64,000 nt of DNA from Kitasatospora purpeofusca (lineage in GTDB: Bacteria > Actinomycetota > Actinomycetes > Streptomycetales > Streptomycetaceae), in the NCBI RefSeq assembly GCF_000718025.1, contig NZ_JODS01000012.1, positions 124,001 through 188,000 of the forward strand, in the 5' to 3' direction. The notes below the pieces were generated by a model. It had not been told where the DNA came from. It ran no database searches and saw nothing but the letters and a program-made list of their open reading frames with translations. The number at the start of each line of letters is the position of its first letter. Position 1 is the stretch's first letter. A program made the position numbers and the translations under genes. Positions 25,973 through 35,012 of this stretch are shown one piece after another.

Positions 25973-26755
25973 TCACCGGCGGGCCAGCGCCGCCAGATAC
26001 CCGGCCCCCGCACCGAGCTGCGGCGCCAGCGGGGCAGCGCGCGGGTGCCAGGGAGCCTCGTACTCCCAGGCGATCCAGCCGTCCCGCGGCAGCAGCCGCA
26101 GGCAGTCCGCGATCGGCAGCACGCCGCTGCCGAGGGCGACCGGTGTGAGGTCGTCCGGCGAAGCGACGTCCTTGACCTGCGCGTAGCCGAGGTGGCGGCC
26201 GAGGATCCGATGGGTCTCGGCCGGGTTCTCCCCCGCCAGCCAGGTGTGCAGGAGGTCCCAGAGCGCGCCGACGGCGGGGTGGCCGACCTGGTCGAGCAGC
26301 GCCGCGAGCGCGCCGGCCGACCGGTGCGAGTCGTGCGTCTCGACCAGGATCCGCACGCCCAGCGACCGGGCGTGGTCGGCCACCTCCAGCAGTCGGCGGA
26401 CCGCCCTGGCGTCGGCGGCGGCGCCCGCGCCGGGCCCGCCGTGCGGGAACACCCGCAGCCGGTGGCAGCCCAGGTCGGCGGCGAGCCGCAGATGTGCCAG
26501 CAGGTCAGCGACCAGCGGTTCGTCCGGTCCCGGCGCGGCCACGCCGATGTAGGAGGCGAGGGCGACCGGGACCAGCCCGGCCCGGCCGAGGGTGCGGGCC
26601 GCGGCCTTGCGCTGGAGCGCGCTCAGCTTGAGCCGGACCGGCTGGTCGGAGGCGCAGCGCAGTTCGAGGCCGTGCCAGCCGTGGTCGGCGGCCAGCCCGG
26701 CGACCCGGTCGAGGGGGGTGCCGGGCAGGCCGAGCGTGGAGAGGGCGAGGGGCAT
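25973..26755 (-). CDS. Sugar phosphate isomerase/epimerase-like TIM barrel (AP-endonuclease 2 fold)
   Basis: 260 aa. It begins MPLALSTLGLPGTPLDRVAG and shows the xylose-isomerase-like/AP2Ec pattern GWHGLELRC, HRLRVFPHGG, ILVETHDSHRS, GALWDLLHTW and WIAWEYEAPWHP. The Glu/Asp/His residues on these strands would bind a divalent metal. Likely isomerises or epimerises a keto- or inositol-type sugar. The 7-nt gap to the DUF2264 gene upstream marks one operon. Substrate not determinable. Confidence 0.87.
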   Translation of the reverse strand: MPLALSTLGLPGTPLDRVAGLAADHGWHGLELRCASDQPVRLKLSALQRKAAARTLGRAGLVPVALASYIGVAAPGPDEPLVADLLAHLRLAADLGCHRLRVFPHGGPGAGAAADARAVRRLLEVADHARSLGVRILVETHDSHRSAGALAALLDQVGHPAVGALWDLLHTWLAGENPAETHRILGRHLGYAQVKDVASPDDLTPVALGSGVLPIADCLRLLPRDGWIAWEYEAPWHPRAAPLAPQLGAGAGYLAALARR

Positions 26756-26762
26756 GGCGGGC

Positions 26763-28778
26763 CTAACCGCTGTGGCTGACGGAGACGGAGCCCGCGACGG
26801 AGACGGTGCCGGGCCCGATGCCGATCCGGTGGGTGGTGCCGTCCGGCCAGGTCAGCCACAGCTGCCGGGTGCCGTCGGCACCGACCCCGGCACCGGCCCC
26901 GGTCGCCTCCAGCCGCACTTCGAGCGGGGGCGGGAGGGCCGTGCCGGTGAGGCGCGCCGCGCAGGCGAACAGGGCGGCACCGTCGTCGAGCACGTCGTCG
27001 CCGAGCACTCCGTCGAGGACCCCGCCGACGACCCCGTCGAGCACCGGCACGGCCGCCTCGGGCCCGAAGGCGGTGCCGCCCGGGACGGTGAGGAGCGCGG
27101 CCCCGGTGAAGCCGTGCAGCCCGGTGAGTTCGCTGAGGAGGCGTCCGCCGTCGGCCGAGGCGTCGGCCGAGGCCCTGGCGCCCGGCCGCGGTGCGGTCGC
27201 GGGGCCCGCCCCGGCGGTCCGGCCGGCGACGGCCCAGCCGGTCTGGCGGACGCCGGTGCCGGGCGCCGCGCCGGCGACCAGGTGGACCCGGGCCTCGTCC
27301 GCGCCGTGCACCAGGGTGACGGTGGTGACCGTCACTCCGGCGAGTTCCTCCCCGCGGACGCGGGGGCGGCTGAGCGAGGCCGCCCAGTCCGGGCCGCAGC
27401 CGACGGGCTCGATCCGGCCGCGCTCGCTCGCCGCCCCGTCGGTCAGCAGGGCGAGGTGGTTGTCCGCCGGGCCGTCGTGGGTGGGGCCGGTGGCGGTGGA
27501 GTGGGCGAGTCGGGCGTAGTGCGGGTCGTCGGGCCGGACCTGGTCGGCCGGCTGGTCGTCGCTGCCGTGGTTGTGCAGCCGGACCAATCCGTCGGCCGCC
27601 GTCGACTGGACCAGCCAGTTCGGCCGCGCCAGGATCCGTACGGTGTCGCGCTCCTCCGCCGGGGCAGGCAGCTCGGGATCGGTCCAGACCGGGTGGTCGG
27701 GCGGGAGCAGCAGGCCGAGGAAGCCGCTGCCGGCCCAGTACGGCGAGGCCGGGCCGGAGTAGGGCTGGACGAGTCGCGGTTCCGGTCCGTACCAGCCGAG
27801 GGTGAGCAGGCCGCGCTCGTCGATCGCGCCGCGGTCGACGAAGTGGCGCAGCGCGCCGGAGGCGATCCGGCGGGTGGCGCCGGGGGCGAGCGGGGTGTGG
27901 CCGGTGAGGGCGCCGGCCCAGAGCGGCGCGGTGGCGGCGAAGCGGTAGGTGAGGGAGCGGCCCTGGTGGACGGGGGCGCCGTCGCCGCCGAACAGGTGGG
28001 CCTGGTCGGCGAGGTGGGCCGCGAGCCGGGAGCCGTACTCGTCGAGCAGGGCGCGGTCGGCGGCGAGGTGGGCGTGCAGGACCGGGTAGAGGTGCAGGGC
28101 CCAGCCGTTGTAGTGGTCGAAGGCGCGGGGGCGGCCGTCGGTGTACCAGCCGTCGCCGAGGTGGAAGCGCTCGATCCGCTCCAGGCCGCGCCGCACGGCG
28201 GCGCCGGCGGCGTGCTCCTCGATGCCTGCCTCGGCGAGGAAGCCGCCGACCGAGAGCGGGAACAGCCACCAGTTGTTGTCGTTGGGGGTGCGGTGCAGGG
28301 CGTCGGCCAGCCAGCGGCCGACGCGGTCGCGGACGGGGGCGTCGAGGCGGTCCCAGAGCCAGGGCCGGGTGAGCCGGAGGGCGAAGGCGATCGAGGCGGC
28401 CTCGACCATGGCCTGGCCCCGGTCGGTGATCAGTGGCCAGGACTCGGGGTCGCCGTCGGTGAGTCCGCGTTCGGCGGTGGGGGTGCGGGTGCCGGTGTCG
28501 AGTCCGCGCGCGTAGGCGTCCAGCAGGCCGTGCGGGTCGTCGCCGTCGGCGCCGGCGATCCGCAGGGCGGCGGGCAGGAAGGTGCGGGCGTAGCCCTCCA
28601 GGCCGTCGGAGCGGCGTCCGGACCAGCTGGGGCCGGTCCCGGGGAGGTCGATCAGGGCCTGGCCGGGGCTGGCGTAGGGGCGGACGGCGGTGAGGAGTTC
28701 GTCGGCCACGGCCTCCCAGTGCGCCCTGGTCCAGCCGGTGCGGGGGCTGAGGTGTCGGTCCTCGGGGGGCAGTGGCAT
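26763..28778 (-). CDS. DUF2264 domain protein
   Basis: 671 aa from ATG 28778. The N-terminal two-thirds are DUF2264: TRAHWEAVADELLTAVRPYA, SDGLEGYARTFLPAALRIAG, NDNNWWLFPLSVGGFL, HLGDGWYTDGRPRAFDHYNG, YWAGSGFLGLLLP. The C-terminal part is a beta-rich domain. DUF2264 proteins adopt an alpha/alpha-barrel-like fold and cluster with glycoside hydrolases; activity is not established. Being cytoplasmic (no signal), it may act on an imported oligosaccharide. First gene of the operon with the isomerase; TTCGATC sites lie between it and the divergent ABC importer. Confidence 0.85.
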   Translation of the reverse strand: MPLPPEDRHLSPRTGWTRAHWEAVADELLTAVRPYASPGQALIDLPGTGPSWSGRRSDGLEGYARTFLPAALRIAGADGDDPHGLLDAYARGLDTGTRTPTAERGLTDGDPESWPLITDRGQAMVEAASIAFALRLTRPWLWDRLDAPVRDRVGRWLADALHRTPNDNNWWLFPLSVGGFLAEAGIEEHAAGAAVRRGLERIERFHLGDGWYTDGRPRAFDHYNGWALHLYPVLHAHLAADRALLDEYGSRLAAHLADQAHLFGGDGAPVHQGRSLTYRFAATAPLWAGALTGHTPLAPGATRRIASGALRHFVDRGAIDERGLLTLGWYGPEPRLVQPYSGPASPYWAGSGFLGLLLPPDHPVWTDPELPAPAEERDTVRILARPNWLVQSTAADGLVRLHNHGSDDQPADQVRPDDPHYARLAHSTATGPTHDGPADNHLALLTDGAASERGRIEPVGCGPDWAASLSRPRVRGEELAGVTVTTVTLVHGADEARVHLVAGAAPGTGVRQTGWAVAGRTAGAGPATAPRPGARASADASADGGRLLSELTGLHGFTGAALLTVPGGTAFGPEAAVPVLDGVVGGVLDGVLGDDVLDDGAALFACAARLTGTALPPPLEVRLEATGAGAGVGADGTRQLWLTWPDGTTHRIGIGPGTVSVAGSVSVSHSG

Positions 28779-28975
28779 CAGCTGGTGTCCTTCGTCGGCG
28801 GCCGGGAGCGGGTGGGTCCCTGGCCCGGAATCTAGGAATCGACCGATCATTCGTCAAGACTCATGGATCAAATGAACTGGTTGATCGGATTGTGACCTTG
28901 CCGCCCCGGGCCCGTCACGCTCCTTATTTGGGCAGGTCGGAGGCGCAGGAGTGACCGATCCGACCGGTTCGTCCA

Positions 28976-29001
28976 TTCGATCGGATCAGATCATTCGATC
29001 T
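28976..29001. promoter_or_regulatory. Direct pair of ATTCGATC operators between DUF2264 and ABC operons
   Basis: ATTCGATCG (28975-28983) and ATTCGATC (28993-29000) are repeated 18 bp apart, with TTGATCGGA further up at 28881. The core matches operators upstream of the other genes of the locus. The 342-nt divergent region 28779-29120 otherwise has no gene. Confidence 0.55.
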
Positions 29002-29120
29002 GCGTCTCTTGACTCCGATCGGCAAGCTGCTCAGGATGGCTGCCAGCCGCCCCCACCCTCCACGAGTCCGTGACTGGCCGACCCACCGGACCGTGGCTTC
29101 CCCCTCCGAGGAGCCGTGCC

Positions 29121-30473
29121 ATGCGCTCATCCGCGTTCTCCCGCCGCAGAGCCCTCCGTGCCACCGCCGCCGCCACCGCCGTCGCGCTCTCCGTGACCCT
29201 CCTCGCCGCCTGCGGCAGCAGCGGCGGGTCGACCTCCACCGCCACCGCCGAGGACGGCAAGCCCGTCGACCTCCTCTTCTGGGGCTGGGCCAAGGGCACC
29301 AAGGAGGTCGTCGAGGCCTTCAACGCGAGCCACCCGAACATCCGGATCACCTTCGAGGAGATCCCGGCCGGCAACGCCGGCGGCTACGCGAAGCTCTCCA
29401 ACGCCGTCAAGGCCGGAAACGCCCCCGACGTGTTCAACGTCGAGTACCCGCAGCTGCCGGACTTCGTCAGCCAGGGCGCCGTCCAGGACATCTCCAAGCT
29501 CGTCGGCCAGGACCTCAAGGCCAAGTACCTGCCGCAGGCCGCCGAGCTGACCTCGCTCGGCGGCCGGACCTGGGCGCTGCCGCTGGACGCCGCACCGCAG
29601 GCCTTCTACTACCGCAAGGACCTCTTCGAGAAGGCCGGCATCACCGTCCCCAAGACCTGGGACGAGTTCCGCACCGCCGCCCAGAAGCTCAAGGCCGCCC
29701 AGCCGGAGACCCGGATCGCCACCTTCTTCCCCGACGACCCCACCACCTTCGAGGCGATGGCCTGGCAGAACGGCGCCCGCTGGTTCAGCACCTCCGGCGA
29801 GGCCTGGAAGACCGACCTGACCGGGCCCGAGACCAAGAAGGTCTCCGCCTACTGGCAGCAGCTGGTCGACGAGGACCTGGTCCGCGTCCAGCCCTCGTTC
29901 AGCCAGCAGTGGACCGCCTCGCTGCAGAAGGGCGAGACCGCCGGCTACCTCGGCGCCTCCTGGGGCGGCGGGGTGCTGAAGTCCAACCTCGCCACCACCC
30001 CCGACGCCGCCGGCAAGTGGGCCGTCGCCGCCATGCCCAGCTGGGACGGCACCCCCGCCAGCGGCATGCTCGGCGGCACCACCTTCGCCGTCTCCAAGGA
30101 CAGCAAGAAGGCCAAGGCCGCCGTGGAGTTCGCCGCCTGGGCGACCACCACCCCCGAGGGCATCAAGGCCCGGATCGCCTCCGGCACCTCCTCCACCTAC
30201 CCCGCCGCCACCGAACTCGTGCCCACCGCCGCGAAGGCCTTCAACAGCGACTTCTACGGCGGCCAGGACCTCTACGGCCTCTACGCGCACGCCGCCGACT
30301 CGATCAAGTCCGGCTGGACCTGGGGCCCCGTGATGGGCCTCACCAACGGCACCGTCAAGGACGCCTTCGGCAAGGTCGCGGGCAAGACCGGCACCATCGA
30401 CGACGCGCTCGCCGCCGCCCAGCAGGCCACTCTCGCCGAGCTCAAGAACCGCGGGCTGAAGGTCGCCCAGTGA
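29121..30473 (+). CDS. Sugar ABC transporter substrate-binding lipoprotein
   Basis: 450 aa from ATG 29121 with GAGGAG 7 nt upstream. Signal peptide with a Tat-like SRRRALR and lipobox LLAAC anchors it outside the membrane. The body is extracellular-solute-binding family 1: VDLLFWGWAKGTKEVVEAFN, GNAPDVFNVEYPQLPDFVSQ, LPLDAAPQAFYYRKDLFEKA. Captures an oligosaccharide for the two downstream permeases, with which it overlaps by GTGA. No ATPase gene is present; streptomycetes commonly use the shared MsiK ATPase. Confidence 0.94.
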   Translation: MRSSAFSRRRALRATAAATAVALSVTLLAACGSSGGSTSTATAEDGKPVDLLFWGWAKGTKEVVEAFNASHPNIRITFEEIPAGNAGGYAKLSNAVKAGNAPDVFNVEYPQLPDFVSQGAVQDISKLVGQDLKAKYLPQAAELTSLGGRTWALPLDAAPQAFYYRKDLFEKAGITVPKTWDEFRTAAQKLKAAQPETRIATFFPDDPTTFEAMAWQNGARWFSTSGEAWKTDLTGPETKKVSAYWQQLVDEDLVRVQPSFSQQWTASLQKGETAGYLGASWGGGVLKSNLATTPDAAGKWAVAAMPSWDGTPASGMLGGTTFAVSKDSKKAKAAVEFAAWATTTPEGIKARIASGTSSTYPAATELVPTAAKAFNSDFYGGQDLYGLYAHAADSIKSGWTWGPVMGLTNGTVKDAFGKVAGKTGTIDDALAAAQQATLAELKNRGLKVAQ

Positions 30474-31465
30474 CGACCCGCGCCACCCGCACCAAGGGCA
30501 CCGCCCGCCCCGGGAGCGGCGCCCGCCCCGGGGCCACCACGCGCACGAGCGCCCGCGCCGCCGCCCCCCGGCGGCGCGGGCGGTACGGGGCGCCGGCCGT
30601 CCTGCTCGCCCCGTTCCTGGTCCTGTTCACCGCCTGCACGCTCGTCCCGATCGGCTACGCGGTCAAGCTCAGCCTGTTCACCGAGCACCGCTCCGGCCTC
30701 GGCTTCGGCGGCACCGAGACGGTCTTCACCGGCCTCGGCAACTACACCCGGGCCCTGCAGGACGAGGCCTTCCGCGACGGCTTCCTCACCATCACCCAGT
30801 ACTGCCTGCTCTACATCCCGCTGATGACCGCCCTGGCGCTCGTCCTCGCCCTGCTCCTGGACTCCGCGCTGGTCCGCGCCAAGCGGTTCTTCCAGCTCGC
30901 CCTGTTCATCCCGCACGCCGTGCCCGGCATCATCGCCGCGCTGGTCTGGATGTACCTCTACACCCCCGGCATCAGCCCCGTGCTGGACGTCCTGGAAACG
31001 CTCGGCGCCCAGCCCGATCCGCTCGGCCACCCGCTGCCGGCCGTGGTCAACATGGCCCTGTGGCAGTGGAGCGGCTACAACATGGTCATCTTCTACGCCG
31101 CGCTCCAGGCCATCCCCCGCGAGGTGCTGGAGGCCGCCGTCATCGACGGCGCCGGCCCGCTGCGGACGGCGATCGGCATCAAGATCCCGCTGATCCGGCC
31201 CTCCCTGGCCATGGTCGGACTGTTCACCGTCATCGGCTCCCTCCAGCTCTTCACCGAGCCGATGATCCTGCACAACACCGCACCCGGTGTGACCTCCACC
31301 TGGACCCCCAACATGTACGCCTACACCGCCGCCTTCGAGCGCGGCGACTACGGACTGGCGGCCGCCTCCTCGGTGCTGCTCGCCGTCGTCGCCGCCGGGC
31401 TCTCCTTCGCCGTCACCCGGGCCACCCGGTCCCGGTCCGAGCGCGCACGGGAGGCCCGCGCATGA
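30470..31465 (+). CDS. Sugar ABC transporter permease, MalF type
   Basis: 331 aa from a GTG that overlaps the preceding stop. Six membrane helices follow a basic, Thr/Ala/Arg-rich N-terminus of about 40 residues. The cytoplasmic EAA loop is REVLEAAVIDGAGPLRTAIG, then KIPLIRPSLAMVG, as in MalF-type permeases. Forms a heterodimer with the next gene product. ATGA overlap with the next gene. Confidence 0.94.
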   Translation: MTTRATRTKGTARPGSGARPGATTRTSARAAAPRRRGRYGAPAVLLAPFLVLFTACTLVPIGYAVKLSLFTEHRSGLGFGGTETVFTGLGNYTRALQDEAFRDGFLTITQYCLLYIPLMTALALVLALLLDSALVRAKRFFQLALFIPHAVPGIIAALVWMYLYTPGISPVLDVLETLGAQPDPLGHPLPAVVNMALWQWSGYNMVIFYAALQAIPREVLEAAVIDGAGPLRTAIGIKIPLIRPSLAMVGLFTVIGSLQLFTEPMILHNTAPGVTSTWTPNMYAYTAAFERGDYGLAAASSVLLAVVAAGLSFAVTRATRSRSERAREARA

Positions 31466-32310
31466 GCACCCGTCGTCCCTGGACGCTGTCGAAGGGCGCC
31501 GTCAACGGCGTGCTCGTCCTCGCCACCGCCTACACCCTGCTGCCGCTCGGCTGGCTGGTCACCGCCGCCGCCAAGAGCACGGCCGACCTGCTCGGCGGCC
31601 GCTCCCTGACCGCCGCCAACTTCGACCTCGGGCAGAACCTGAGCGACCTCGCGAGCGCCGGCGACGGCATCTACTTCCGCTGGTACCTCAACTCCCTGCT
31701 CTACGCCGGGATCGGCTCCGTGCTCTGCGCCCTGGTCTGCGTGGGCGCCGGCTACGCGTTCCACGTCTTCTCCTTCCCCGGCAAGGAGACGCTGTTCGGC
31801 CTGGTCCTGCTCGGCGTGCTGGTGCCCACCACCGCGCTCGCCCTGCCGATGTACCTGCTGGCCTCCGAACTCGGGATCGTCAACACCTTCTGGGCCGTGT
31901 TCCTGCCCTCCCTGGTGAACCCCTTCGGCGTCTACCTCGCCCGGGTCTTCTGCGCCGGCTACATCCCCGGCGAGGTGCTGGAGGCCGCCCGCACCGACGG
32001 CGCGGGCGAACTGCGCACCTTCTGGTCGATCGGCCTGCGGATGGTGATGCCCGGCTTCGTCACCGTCCTGCTGTTCCAGTTCACCGCCATCTGGAACAAC
32101 TTCTTCCTGCCGCTGGTGATGCTCTCCGACAACCGGCTCTTCCCGGTCAGCCTCGGCCTGTTCACCTGGAACGCGCAGACCAGGGCCTTCCCCGAGTACT
32201 ACCCGCTGGTCGTCACCGGCGCGCTGCTGGCCGTCGTCCCGCTCGTCCTCGCCTTCGTCCTGCTCCAGCGGCACTGGAAGGCCGGTCTCACCGCGGGGGC
32301 CGTCAAGTGA
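31462..32310 (+). CDS. Sugar ABC transporter permease, MalG type
   Basis: 282 aa from the ATGA overlap. MalG-type, with EAA loop GEVLEAARTDGAGELRTFWS then IGLRMVMPGFVTV and a final segment QRHWKAGLTAGAVK. About six helices. Pairs with the MalF-type permease to import the sugar bound by the lipoprotein. Confidence 0.94.
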   Translation: MSTRRPWTLSKGAVNGVLVLATAYTLLPLGWLVTAAAKSTADLLGGRSLTAANFDLGQNLSDLASAGDGIYFRWYLNSLLYAGIGSVLCALVCVGAGYAFHVFSFPGKETLFGLVLLGVLVPTTALALPMYLLASELGIVNTFWAVFLPSLVNPFGVYLARVFCAGYIPGEVLEAARTDGAGELRTFWSIGLRMVMPGFVTVLLFQFTAIWNNFFLPLVMLSDNRLFPVSLGLFTWNAQTRAFPEYYPLVVTGALLAVVPLVLAFVLLQRHWKAGLTAGAVK

Positions 32311-32359
32311 CCCGCCCCCGATCCGCCCCCACCCCGCCGCCGTCGTCCCGGAGAAGCCC

Positions 32360-33406
32360 ATGACCGACCCCCGACCGGCCGACCCGGCACCCCCGGGCCG
32401 CCGCCCCCGCGCCGTGCTCGCCATGCACCGCGACCTCACCGGCCGGCTCTTCGACACCGACACCCTGGCCCGCCTCACCGAGCTCGCCGAACTCGACCCC
32501 GCCCTGGTGCTCGACGACTTCGGCACCGAGGAGGCCCGGGCCGCCCTCGCCGGGGCCGAGGTCATCGTCTCCAGCTGGGGCTGCCCCGCGATCGACGGGG
32601 ACGTCCTCGCCGCCGCCCCGCAGCTGCGCGCCGTCATCCACGCGGCGGGGTCCGTCAAGCACCACATCACCGACGCCTGCTGGGAGCGCGGCCTGCGGGT
32701 CACCTCCGCCGCCTGGGCCAACGCCCTGCCCGTCGCCGAGTACACCGTCGCCGCCGTCCTGCTCGCCAACAAGCAGTTCCTGCGGATCCGCGAGGACTAC
32801 CGCGGCCGCCGCGGCACCCCGCACGACTGGCAGCGCGGCTACCCCGACGCGGGCAACTACCGGCGCACCGTCGGCATCGTCGGCGCCTCCCGGATCGGGC
32901 GCCGCGTGCTCGAACTGCTGCGCCCCCACGACCTCGACCTGCTGCTCCACGACCCGTACGTGGACGAGGCCGAGGCCGCCGGGCTCGGCGCGCGCCTGGT
33001 CGGGCTGGACGAGCTCTGCGCCGCCTCCGACACGGTCAGCGTGCACGCGCCCGAACTCCCGGCGACCCACCATCTGATCGACGGCCGCCGGCTCGCCCTG
33101 ATGCGCGACGGCGCCACCCTGATCAACACCTCCCGCGGCTCCCTCCTCGACCAGGACGCGCTGGTCCGCGAGCTGGTCACCGGGCGCCTCGACGCCGTGC
33201 TCGACGTCACCGTGCCCGAGGTGCTGCCCGCCGACTCCCCGCTCTACGACCTGCCCAATGTGGTGCTCACCCCCCACATCGCCGGGTCCCTGGGCCGCGA
33301 GCTGCACCGGATGGCCGCCGCGGCCGCCGACGAACTGGCCCGCTACGCGGCCGGGCAGCCGTTCGCCCACCCCGTCCTCGCCGAGGACGCCGACCGCACC
33401 GCGTGA
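32360..33406 (+). CDS. D-isomer-specific 2-hydroxyacid dehydrogenase
   Basis: 348 aa; ATG preceded by GGAGAAG. The catalytic domain surrounds a Rossmann module with VGIVGASRIGRRVLELLRP (NAD-binding) and LMRDGATLINTSRGSLLDQD. The substrate-binding Arg is in INTSRGSLLD, and the acid/His positions are in VTVPEVLPADSPL and LTPHIAGSLG. It should interconvert a 2-keto and a D-2-hydroxy acid with NAD(P)H. Its place at the end of the importer operon suggests a step in catabolism of the imported sugar. Its stop codon is within the first copy of a 30-bp tandem repeat. Confidence 0.9.
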   Translation: MTDPRPADPAPPGRRPRAVLAMHRDLTGRLFDTDTLARLTELAELDPALVLDDFGTEEARAALAGAEVIVSSWGCPAIDGDVLAAAPQLRAVIHAAGSVKHHITDACWERGLRVTSAAWANALPVAEYTVAAVLLANKQFLRIREDYRGRRGTPHDWQRGYPDAGNYRRTVGIVGASRIGRRVLELLRPHDLDLLLHDPYVDEAEAAGLGARLVGLDELCAASDTVSVHAPELPATHHLIDGRRLALMRDGATLINTSRGSLLDQDALVRELVTGRLDAVLDVTVPEVLPADSPLYDLPNVVLTPHIAGSLGRELHRMAAAAADELARYAAGQPFAHPVLAEDADRTA

Positions 33407-33540
33407 CCCCGCGCGCCAGCGCACCGCACCGCGTGACCCCGCGCGCCAGCGCACCGCACCGCGTGACCCCGCGCACCAGCGCACCGCACCGCGTGACCCC
33501 GCGCACCAGCGCACCGCACCGCGTGACCCCGCGCACCGCC
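33391..33540 (+). repeat. Five 30-bp tandem repeats spanning the dehydrogenase stop
   Basis: Units begin at 33391, 33421, 33451, 33481 and 33511; each contains ACCGCACCGCGTGACCCCGC, and the first and last are slightly divergent at their outer ends. Period 30 keeps the TGA stop in the same frame in every unit. Units differ at one position (GCGCGCCAGC versus GCGCACCAGC), showing stepwise duplication. There are no unique spacers, so this is not a CRISPR. Confidence 0.9.
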
Positions 33541-33864
33541 GGCACCGGACCGACCTCCCGTCGCTCCGGTGCCGGCGTCGACGTTCTCACCGACCGCGTG
33601 TTCGAGGAACCCCTCGGGGGCGAGCACGGACAGGCCGGCAACGGTAAAGGAATCCCCCTTCATCCGGCATTCATCGGCAAAATGCACAGCTCGGGATCCG
33701 TCATGAAAAGGGGCTCCTACGCACTGTTGTCATGGCAGGGTCCGGATGCGAGTATTGCGCCTGGGTGATCCGGACACGGAGTGTCGACTCCGGATGCCCT
33801 TGATCGTTGTCGCCGTATCGGCGAGCACGTCCACGGGGGTGGATCTTTCACAGCCGGTTTGGGG
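33541..33864. other. Intergenic region upstream of the serine hydrolase
   Basis: No gene supported. A TTGTCA (33727-33732) followed 17 nt later by GAGTAT could be a weak promoter. The region is less GC-rich than its surroundings, as promoters here often are. Confidence 0.3.
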
Positions 33865-34965
33865 GTGAGGAGTGTGCGATCAAACGGAAGTAATCGTTCC
33901 GGCCGTGCGGCCCGCGGGCCGACCCGGCCGGCGGTGCCCCGCGGCCTCGCGGAGGCGCTCCGCGCCGGCCACGCCGCGACCCCCCGTCAGCCCGGTGTCC
34001 TGGCCGCCCTGCGCGGCGAGGACTGGCACTGGGCCGGGGCGAGCGGTGTCGCGGACGCCGCCACCGGGCGCGAACTGCGTCCGACGGCGGCGGTACGGGT
34101 GGCCTCGGTCACCAAGACCTTCACCGCGGCCGCGGTGCTGCGGCTGATGGAGCGCGGCGACCTCCGACTGGAGGAACGCGTCTCGGCGCTGGCCTCCGAC
34201 GCGGTCCTCGGGGCGCTCGCCGAGGGCGGCTACGAACCGGCCCGGATGACCGTGCGCCAACTGCTCCAGCACACGGCCGGCCTGTACGACTGGGGAGGCG
34301 ATCCCGCCTACGACGAGCAGGCGTTCGCCGACCCCGGCCACCGCTGGAGCCGCCTGGAGCAGGTGCGGTGGGCGGTCGAGCACGGGCGCCGACTCTCCTC
34401 CCCCGGTGCGGAGTTCCACTACTCCGACACCGGTTACGTGATCCTCGGCGAGGTGCTCGAACGGGTCACCGGGCGGCCGCTGGCCGCCGCCTACCGCGAG
34501 CTGCTCCCGCTCCGGGAACTGGGCCTGGACTCCCTCCACCTGGAGTCGCTGGAGCCCACCCCCGGGGCCGGCGCGGACCGCGCGCACCAGTACGTGTCCG
34601 GTACCGACCTGCTGGCCGTCGATCCGTCCTGCGACCTCTGGGGCGGCGGCGGACTGGTCTCGACGATGTCCGATCTGACCGCGTTCGTCCGGGCGTTGTT
34701 CCGGGGCGGGGTCTTCGAGCGGCCCACCACGCTCGCGGCCATGCTGGCGCCCGTCGCGGCGCGCGGCGCGGAGGGGCGCGGCATGGGGATCCACCGGATC
34801 CCGCTGGGGTCCGGCCGGTGGTGGGGCCACTGCGGCAGCTGGGGCGTGGTCATGGCGTACGAGCCCGACCGCGATCTCGCGCTCGCCACCACGGTGACGA
34901 GACAGCCCGAGGACCCGGACGAACGACTCCACCCCGGGCGGGCACTCGTCCGGACGGCACGCTGA
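33865..34965 (+). CDS. Serine hydrolase, beta-lactamase/D-aminopeptidase family
   Basis: 366 aa if GTG 33865 is used; GTG 33781 and 33874 are alternatives and no start has a well-placed SD. Class C-like motifs are clear: catalytic SVTK in VRVASVTKTFTAAAVLRLME, YSD in FHYSDTGYVILGEVLERVTG, and HCG in WWGHCGSWGVVM (the KTG-like box). No signal peptide is evident, which is unusual for penicillin-recognising enzymes. It lies just upstream of, and in line with, the aminomutase/peptide-ligase operon. It could be a peptidase, esterase or self-protection enzyme for that product, or unrelated. Confidence 0.88.
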   Translation: MRSVRSNGSNRSGRAARGPTRPAVPRGLAEALRAGHAATPRQPGVLAALRGEDWHWAGASGVADAATGRELRPTAAVRVASVTKTFTAAAVLRLMERGDLRLEERVSALASDAVLGALAEGGYEPARMTVRQLLQHTAGLYDWGGDPAYDEQAFADPGHRWSRLEQVRWAVEHGRRLSSPGAEFHYSDTGYVILGEVLERVTGRPLAAAYRELLPLRELGLDSLHLESLEPTPGAGADRAHQYVSGTDLLAVDPSCDLWGGGGLVSTMSDLTAFVRALFRGGVFERPTTLAAMLAPVAARGAEGRGMGIHRIPLGSGRWWGHCGSWGVVMAYEPDRDLALATTVTRQPEDPDERLHPGRALVRTAR

Positions 34966-35012
34966 ATTACCGGGCAGTAAAAGCGCACCGAAATGTGCGT
35001 CGAGAAGAACAT

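Noticed and set aside
33391..33540. CRISPR-like regularly spaced 30-bp repeats
   Set aside because: The units are contiguous with no unique spacers and no cas genes nearby; it is a simple tandem repeat.
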